From Acanthaster planci (lineage: Eukaryota > Echinodermata > Asteroidea > Valvatida > Acanthasteridae), in assembly GCF_001949145.1 (NCBI RefSeq), contig NW_019091513.1, forward strand, positions 5,766 through 59,759: DNA of 53,994 nt, written 5' to 3'. A program made the position numbers and the translations under genes. Shown here piece by piece: positions 48,501-53,994 of the stretch (position 1 is its first letter; every line of letters begins with the position of its first letter). The notes below the pieces were generated by a model. It saw only the letters and a program-made list of their open reading frames with translations. It ran no database searches and was not told where the DNA came from.

Positions 48501-51292
48501 GAATTAAACAGTAACTAAAACTTCATACGGTATCAATGTAACTCACTTTCTACATCTAGTAAATACAAAGGAATAGAAAACTATGGTACCGTTTTAAGTT
48601 CATAAAACGTTTATCGAAACTCAAATTTTTTGTGTTTGAATTTATGGCAACACAGATGCCAAAAGAAATAGTTAACATGGCTGGTGTCAGCTGTGTTTGC
48701 ACCATGGTTCCAACATTGTGGAGGGTGCAGGAAAACCTGTCAACTTGCCAACACCTATCTGCTTACTTTGGGAGAAACCAACAAAAACACTGCAAATGCA
48801 GGCATATATCGGACCATGAATACCACAAATCACTTCAAACATACATGACTTTTTTCTTGGATCGTCGTAGGCTGTCGATCTCTTTCACAATGCGATTCTC
48901 TTCACTGAGTTTGAAATGCCTTGTTTTAAGCTGATGCTCCAATTTATGAATTGCATCATCTACTGCCGCCTCTCTCTTGAATTGAAGTCCGGCGTCAATT
49001 TTGGAAAGAGCATCATTCTGAAAAAAACACACACACATACTCCAATCATTACGACGGAAACAATGACCCCAGCAACTTGGTGCTTCTTTAGTTTCAATTA
49101 AAACCATGTCTCACCATGGGAACAATATTTAGATACTACTTAACGGAACAAGTCGTTGAGGTTAGACGAAAACCTCAACAAATAGATGATTTTCCTGCGG
49201 TAAATGTACATGTGCAAATTCAGTTCTTGCACTGTCCATTAAATATTCATCAATTCTTGAATCCTCAATCTTCAAGACACATGTTCTTCAACTTTATCAC
49301 ATCCAAAGCACAGACCACATCCAGACCTCCTGTCCACAGTCACACTGGTCAACCAAGATGGCAAGCCAGATGACTACAGTCAACTTTCACTGATGCGAAA
49401 TCTACAGGACCTTGTCAGGCTGTTCCACCTATTCCCTGCGCATATACATGTACATGTGCGTACATGTACATGTGCGTACATGTACATGTGTACCTACATG
49501 TAGAGTGCATGCATTGTTTTTGTGCTGTGTAATCACATACACATGGCAATCACACCGAAATGGCAAAAATTAAAAATATGTTGGAAATAACAGTTGTAGT
49601 TGTAACTGCAAGAAAAGCTGCAGTATTTGTAAAAAAATAAAAAGACTCTTGAAATCTACCAAACAAGCTGTTGAAATAGCTATGAACTTCTGAAGTGAAA
49701 GTGGCACAAGTACTGTCTCATGCAAAAATACTGGTACACATTTTGCGAGTTCAATTTGAATAATTTCTGCTACACTGAGTTCTTTAAATTCACTTGACTA
49801 TAACAATATGAATTCTCCATACTGCATACTATGATTAATGTTTGCCCTATTTTGTCTCAAACGATGATGGGCGACTGTACGTTGCTGTGCTCATTCTTAC
49901 ACAAATATGTACCGTACCTGCTTGGAGATCTGTTCATTGATGGCCTTCAAGTCTTCATCCAGCGACTTCCTCTTGGATATGCTAGCTTCCTTCTCTTCCC
50001 TCAATCTCTTCTGTTCCGTGAGCAGCACATCTTTCTGGTCGGAGTCTTCTGACAATCCATCCACGTGCTGAGGCCTCCCTAGAGATTTCTGAAAGTTGCC
50101 AATTAAAATTCATGTTTACTCTAACATTCCACTTTACACCCTATTACAATTCAACACCAGACTGCGTTATGTTGCATAATATTTACATTTTGTGACGTTA
50201 GGCACCGAACACATGTACAAGCAACATCACAAATACATATCAATGTATAATAATCTAACCCAAAACCAGCTCCCAAATTAAAGGTTTACAGAAACTGAAA
50301 TGGGGAAAGTACTTGGAAAGTTTCCGAAACACTGATGAACAGGAAACAAAGATTTTGAAGTATTTTTGTATTTTGATAAATTTATCAAGACTTGTGACAG
50401 CAAAAAGTATTCCCTATGCCCCTCATACATGTACAGGCAGAACTTTTTCTGGTCATCCCACTGACAATTTGGAAGTCTCAACTACAATTTGAAAAATACT
50501 CGGCAAGGTCTTTTCAAAGGTTCATGTATGTAATCATGTTCTATTAAATAAAGGTTCTTTTGCATGGATGTGCCACATACAGCTCCAACTGTACATGAAA
50601 CAATCAATTTGTTCTAATACAAACCTTCAAATATACACCCTTGTGTCCCAACCTGATTTTCCACATGTATCTGTTAAACTCTTTCAGAGTCTTTTACTGC
50701 ATTATGGTTTCACACTAATGAGTATTTCCATATTCATGAGCAAAACTGTGATGTCATCACAGGAAGACAGAAAGCCTCAATGTTACATTGTTTGTACACA
50801 AAGAATTCCTGCATTTTTGAAATTTTTTTTTGCATATTTATTGTTTATACGCATAACAATAAGGAAGCATCGATCCCTTCTTAAGAAATGTTTTCAGTGA
50901 GTAAAGTCTGGGTTCACAAGAAAACCTATGCCCTGAACTACATGTATATCTTCCCTGGATGATACCACAGCAACAGCACCCTCATTTGTTCCCAAAATGG
51001 ATAATTTTGAATTTACACAAGTGCACTTTTCAATGCATATAACCAAACAGGAGCGTAGAAGAGGTTTCTACACGTACATTGAAGAAGAGTGTAAAGTTGC
51101 AGAAAAACAGTGCCCAAGAAAACTTCAGTGCAGCTACACTTTGAGAATGTACATGTACATGTGCATGTTTATGATGGCATGTTACACCTACCAATTCAGC
51201 TTCGAGGGAGCGTATTCTCGACATGAGTTGTTCCAGTTGCTCTTCATGACGCCGCCGATTGGGTGGCCGCAAAGGGGCTTTTTTCTTGACAT
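38927..51292 (-). CDS. Bfr1/PPI-like coiled-coil protein, ten exons found, 627+ aa, 5' end missing
   Basis: Ten minus-strand exons join with matching phases at all nine junctions: 51292-51192, 50088-49918, 49017-48845, 48327-48255, 46511-46373, 45146-44990, 44227-44097, 43429-43257, 41575-41459 and 39574-38927. The first 300 or so residues are almost pure charged coiled coil, with EEQLEQLMSRIRSLEAEL, HKLEHQLKTRHFKLSEEN, EIDSLRRSKKKV and KRALEEARKKEW. Then come QPYEDERQLCAALIKYL, a basic KKK/RK stretch, and PISHTPSTFSQFETLGLRAP. This order matches fungal Bfr1 (an mRNA/ribosome-associated, secretion- and nuclear-segregation-related protein) and plant proton-pump-interactor proteins: RLE-type repeats, EIDxLxRSKK, a PYxxE..LC..LI.YL segment, then QF..LGL.AP. 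The last 215 residues are Ser/Thr/Pro/Gln-rich and look disordered. A cytoplasmic RNA- or ER-associated role is inference. The first exon must end in phase 1 and was not identified; it may lie beyond 53994. Confidence 0.65.
39721..39857. repeat. 28-bp minisatellite, about five copies
   Basis: The unit begins ttacctatggtt and ends gggtatggc. Two versions (ttacctatgg and ttacccacgg) alternate, giving a 56-bp higher-order period. It lies in an intron of the coiled-coil gene about 150 bp from the last acceptor. Confidence 0.85.
41459..41575 (-). CDS. Coiled-coil gene exon with QFETLGLRAP
   Basis: 39 codons between ttttccag and gtgagt, phase 0 to 0. It carries SHTPSTFSQFETLGLRAP and AIDQLIAKK, a Bfr1-like C-terminal signature. 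Confidence 0.72.
42555..42815 (-). pseudogene. Decayed transposase fragment with BED-like finger
   Basis: A minus-strand frame from ATG at 42815 reads MTSERKVITERDGQDIK, then an in-frame TGA, then AYCLVCKKEMDYGRGG and LVTLTDQ. The C-x2-C with a YGRGG...L..H-type ending resembles zinc fingers of hAT/ZBED-type elements, with the expected His replaced by Gln. The stop and lost ligand mark it as dead. It lies in an intron of the coiled-coil gene. Confidence 0.45.
43257..43429 (-). CDS. Coiled-coil gene exon with basic stretch
   Basis: It runs from ttattgacag to TACCCG/gtaggt. It contains VVNYVILKKKTNDND and SAKKKRAIRKHNRK, a possible nuclear-localisation or RNA-contact patch. Confidence 0.68.
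44097..44227 (-). CDS. Coiled-coil gene exon with QPYEDERQLCAALIKYL
   Basis: It runs from atactacag/GCAGGAC to TCACCAG/gttaga. It completes a Trp codon with the previous exon. The PYEDE..LC..LI.YL segment marks the end of the coiled coil in the family. Confidence 0.72.
44560..44740. repeat. Cluster of inverted ATCGGC/GCCGAT repeats
   Basis: At least eight copies of atcgg or ccgat in both orientations occur in 180 bp, inside a coiled-coil gene intron. This type of degenerate fold-back is common in DNA transposon remnants. Confidence 0.4.
44990..45146 (-). CDS. Coiled-coil gene exon
   Basis: EIDELYERRRQLTAEFRQQ to ALEEARKKE, between ttcatctag and gtaagg, phase 1 to 2. It is rich in Arg, Lys, Glu and Gln. 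Confidence 0.7.
45825..46030 (+). mobile_element. tRNA-derived SINE, near full length
   Basis: The head has a tRNA-like A box (tggtcgagtggttaag) and B box (gggttcaagtccc, 45879-45891), then a T-rich stretch, cacaagctttc, agagcatactg and atacgttgagcaggg. The acceptor stem does not pair, so this is not a tRNA gene. The same body occurs at both window ends. Confidence 0.7.
46373..46511 (-). CDS. Coiled-coil gene exon
   Basis: KYFRLVSSLKTKEDEVKQHL through EAGPKREALKK, between ttctctgtag and gtcagt, phase 0 to 1. Confidence 0.7.
47305..47346. repeat. 13-bp tandem repeat, three copies
   Basis: attattttaatgt is repeated in an AT-rich intron. Confidence 0.75.
48255..48327 (-). CDS. Coiled-coil gene exon
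   Basis: A 73-nt exon between tttccacctcag and gtgagt. Only the phase that completes an Ile codon gives coiled coil (EYQQQKQQIESLRARKK), which supports the junction. Confidence 0.7.
48845..49017 (-). CDS. Coiled-coil gene exon with EIDSLRRSKK
   Basis: It runs from ttttttcag/AATGAT to GTCAT/gtatgt, phase 2. It carries AVDDAIHKLEHQLKT and EIDSLRRSKKKV, the segment most like Bfr1. Confidence 0.75.
49440..49500. repeat. TACATG-rich simple repeat
   Basis: Repeats of acatgtacatgtgcgt occur in an intron of the coiled-coil gene. Similar short tacatgtac runs recur at 40.85, 51.15, 51.73 and 53.76 kb. Confidence 0.7.
49918..50088 (-). CDS. Coiled-coil gene exon
   Basis: 57 codons, phase 0 to 0, between ggcaactttcag and gtacgg. 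It contains LLTEQKRLREEKEASISKRK and DEDLKAINEQISKQ. Confidence 0.7.
50660..50890 (+). repeat. Dispersed repeat, copy 2 (plus)
   Basis: It is the partner of the repeat at 21.1 kb, in opposite orientation. It lies in an intron of the coiled-coil gene. No known element is recognised. Confidence 0.6.
51192..51292 (-). CDS. Coiled-coil gene, first exon found
   Basis: It starts after cattctgcag by completing an Asp codon, then VKKKAPLRPPNRRRHEEQ to EAEL before gtaggt. A basic stretch precedes the coiled coil. No in-frame ATG lies upstream in the exon, so another exon is needed. Confidence 0.65.
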
Positions 51293-51559
51293 CTGCAGAA
51301 TGCAAAACCCAAGTGCCAAAAGAAAAGACAAGCGGTTATCACGAACAACAACAAAATTTCAACACCTTAATGCATTACAATGAATCTACAGAGGTTGTGC
51401 ATGCAAGCCATTGCCCTGGTCAGTGCTTTGGCAAACGTGGGATTTGAACAAAAGGTCTACTCATGTGTATCCCCATGGAACAAACCCACTGACCGGGAAG
51501 GTGGCTGCCATGCAAAACTTACACAGGAAGGAACCTTTTGATATTGTGACACAAACTAC

Positions 51560-51640
51560 ATGATACCTCTACCTAAATCTGGGGATATAGAATCAAATCC
51601 AAGGCCAAATAATGAATTATTTAATCCATTTAAGCATCTG
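51560..51640 (+). pseudogene. Degenerate 2A-like motif of a non-LTR retrotransposon
   Basis: The plus frame reads LPKSGDIESNPRPNNELFN. GDxExNPGP is the 2A-like sequence found at the start of some echinoderm and other non-LTR retrotransposon ORFs; here the last Gly is Arg. It is only a short remnant. Confidence 0.4.
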
Positions 51641-53484
51641 CACTCACTGGAATATCATGGATTAGTAGTGCGCTGGAATGATGAGGGAACAGAATCTAAA
51701 CAACGTTGTCAATGGTATCACAGAGTACATGTACCTGTACATGTATGTACGCGTATGTATCAGCATGAGTTCAATAGTATTTAACCAGTACAATGAACAT
51801 CCATCACTTGGGTGATCTTGTGTGAACTGTGAAACGTTGTCCTTTTCTTGATGGCATTTTGAAAACTTGGACCTGCGCAGAAGTATTGATCTTGGACAGA
51901 GCCCACACACAGAATAAGTAAACTGTACGTAGGCCTAACAGATACAAACAGCAGAAGTCAGATTTACCAAATTGAACACTTTTGATTCCTGAACATCAAC
52001 TGTTAAAGTATTCCAGCATAATTCCCTTCATTCCAAGCAGTTTTAGACCCAGAAAAACCTGATGCAGTTATTGGAACAAAATCCTGGCATAATAACAACA
52101 TAAATTCTGGGGAAACGTACATGTACTAGTAAGGTACTGTCCACAAAGATCGTACCAGTAAAACAGGTGGAGATTACTGCTGAAGAGCTGAGCCAAGTCT
52201 TGTTAGTGTTTATGAAATAACCTGGTGTAGTGGTCACATCAAAGCTGGCAAACCAATTTTTATATCAGAGCCCTTTATGGAGCCCCAACACTGACTGACA
52301 ACATGGACCGAGCTTACACGTAGAAAGCTCTCTCCGTAGGCTTCCAGAACACGCATGTGTTTGGCTGCTGGCCAACTTGAACAATATTGTTAAGTCTTAG
52401 GAAAGACTCCCAATTGTAAACTTGTAAGAAGATTATTGTATTGTCTCTGGCAAAAACTTCCACCACTTCGTTACTAACCCTCATGTGACAATAGCACTTA
52501 AGGCATCACAAGAACATCAAACCAAAAAGCTCATGCATAGAGCTAAACAGTTTTTACAACCAAAGGCATCCACCAGACTACCACATCCCAGATCTTGCCA
52601 CAATTACTGAACTTTCCATCATTACGTGTAACGTTAACTACAGATGGAGTTGAAAAACTGCTTTGTATGTACATACACGTAGATGTAATATGCAATTGCA
52701 AGCCCTTTAGACGTTATGGTATAATCACCTCACAGTTTGAAGTGATGCACATCAACCACTTCATCTCCTACATATATATGTATATCAAGGACAGCCGGAT
52801 ACTGGTACAATGCCATCAGACTGCCTTCATGAAGACATTGTTACTTTGTTCAAGAGTCGTGACGAGGCAGACCCATCTTCCATAACTTCTAGTACCATCC
52901 CTTCTGACTTGCATCAGGAGTATGTGAACACTCCAACACATAATACAACATGTCATACTTTCACTGGTCACTGGGAAACTCATGGAGTACATGTACTACA
53001 AGATAACTGACACAGGTGCTGTAAGGGCAGATCATGTGAGCCACAACAGGTTTCTATGATCTGACAAGTGAGGACCCTGATGAACCATTAGATCAAAGCG
53101 GTCACGTTAGGCTCCCCCCCCCCAAAAAAAACCAAAATGTCTCCGGTTTCTGTTCAGGGGCTGGCTCCAAAAGTGGTGAGGCGATGCTTTTTTTTCTTTG
53201 CCCTCACCTTGTTTCAGCTTGTAGATTTACACAGGACATAAGACCACCTCATTTGTCTGGTTTCAAGATGTGAATGTATAAAACAGAAATGAAGTCATTT
53301 GAAAAAGAGTGCCCGACCAAAGGTATGGGGGCCTAAAGGGACAACTGTGCCCCATCTACAACATGTTAAAATTAGGGAGTAGCAGGATTCCAGTCGATCA
53401 AGCAAGTGTGGCAGCTATATAAAACTTTTTAGCGACGCCCGCGCTGACCAGAAATCAGAGACTTTCTTTGGCCTTAACTGTAAT

Positions 53485-53568
53485 ACTGTAGACTTCAGTA
53501 AGGCATTCGACAAGGTCCAACAACAACTCTTGGTCAAACTTCATCAAAATGATCTGCTAAATCATTGA
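53485..53568 (+). pseudogene. Non-LTR reverse transcriptase fragment
   Basis: The plus frame reads NTVDFSKAFDKVQQQLLVKL, then a stop. DFSKAFDKV followed by LL.KL is the first catalytic Asp region of CR1/L2/Jockey-type reverse transcriptases. No more of the domain follows in frame. Confidence 0.65.
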
Positions 53569-53899
53569 TTTCCCGTATGTAAACATACATTACCTGTATA
53601 AACAGACAGCATTGGGCAATTACACTCTACAAGAGCCATCATGCACATAACCATCGTGACCAAACACAACAAAGTTTACCTTAATTTGTGTTTCACCTAC
53701 ATGTATATGGAGATGGGCCTAATAATATTTTCACTATTCAAAACAAATCATCATAGTACATGTACTTAATCCTAACAGCCCTAAATACTACAAAGTACTA
53801 CTTACATGTAAACATAAACTGTAGTATTCAGCGATGTCGCTTTTAAAAGGACATTCCCTTATTGTTCTCTGAAGCAATAAAATACAATAGATAAGACAA

Positions 53900-53994
53900 T
53901 GTACATGTATGTAAATTTATATGACGGGTTTTGCCCTTACCTAACGTATATATTAATAAACACTGTATACTCAGTGCTTGTCCGAAAGCTTGTG
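53900..53994 (-). mobile_element. tRNA-derived SINE tail, inverted, cut by the window
   Basis: The reverse complement reads cacaagctttcggacaagc, then acagtgtttattaatat and cgttaggtaagggc. It is close to positions 45-135 but in opposite orientation. Confidence 0.65.

Larger units (their letters stand above)
51293..53899. other. Upstream flank of the coiled-coil gene, repeat remnants
   Basis: It holds two short non-LTR remnants and simple repeats. It must contain, or be part of, the intron before the first exon found. I could not identify the start exon. Confidence 0.4.

Noticed and set aside
1-53994. CRISPR arrays, prokaryotic operons or a viral genome
   Set aside because: No spaced direct repeats or dense coding; the spliced genes show nuclear animal DNA.

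Overview
This window looks like animal genomic DNA, most likely from an echinoderm or a closely related marine deuterostome. Genes are broken into short exons with GT-AG introns, and small dispersed repeats fill most of the rest. The palindrome TAGGCCTA or near forms of it recurs throughout. tRNA-derived SINEs and decayed non-LTR retrotransposons are present. There are no prokaryotic operons, CRISPR arrays or rRNA genes. The species assignment is inference.

Four genes can be reconstructed by joining exons with matching splice phases. (1) 1.77-3.38 kb, minus strand: a three-exon gene for a 69-residue secreted cysteine-rich prepropeptide (signal peptide, propeptide ending in RxxR, six-cysteine C-terminus). 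I do not recognise it, and its layout resembles hepcidin genes. (2) 11.2-15.14 kb, minus strand: a complete four-exon CYP2-type cytochrome P450 of 492 residues with all hallmark motifs, one GC-AG intron and a TATA box. (3) 29.95-33.31 kb, plus strand: a complete two-exon FAM167 (DIORA) family protein of 202 residues. (4) 38.93-51.29 kb, minus strand: at least ten exons coding for 627 or more residues of a coiled-coil protein resembling the Bfr1/proton-pump-interactor family, with a long disordered C-terminal tail. Its first coding exon was not found.

Region by region: 0-1.7 kb holds a SINE tail and unexplained DNA. The peptide gene follows, then about 6 kb with nothing recognisable. A decayed L1-like reverse transcriptase (9.78-10.97 kb, minus) lies just downstream of the P450 gene. 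The 15.5-29.9 kb stretch is mostly intergenic and holds a long-inverted-repeat MITE, a Tc1/mariner-like MITE and other repeats. The FAM167 gene has a 2.7 kb intron with a fold-back repeat and a small cysteine-rich ORF. The introns of the coiled-coil gene hold a 28-bp minisatellite, a decayed transposase fragment with a BED-like finger, a SINE and a repeat shared with 21 kb. The last 2.7 kb holds short non-LTR remnants, and the window ends in an inverted copy of the SINE that opens it.

The four genes show no obvious functional link. The most interesting item is the small cysteine-rich peptide gene, because all splice phases, the signal peptide, the cleavage motif and the cysteine cluster fit together and it matches no invertebrate family I can name.
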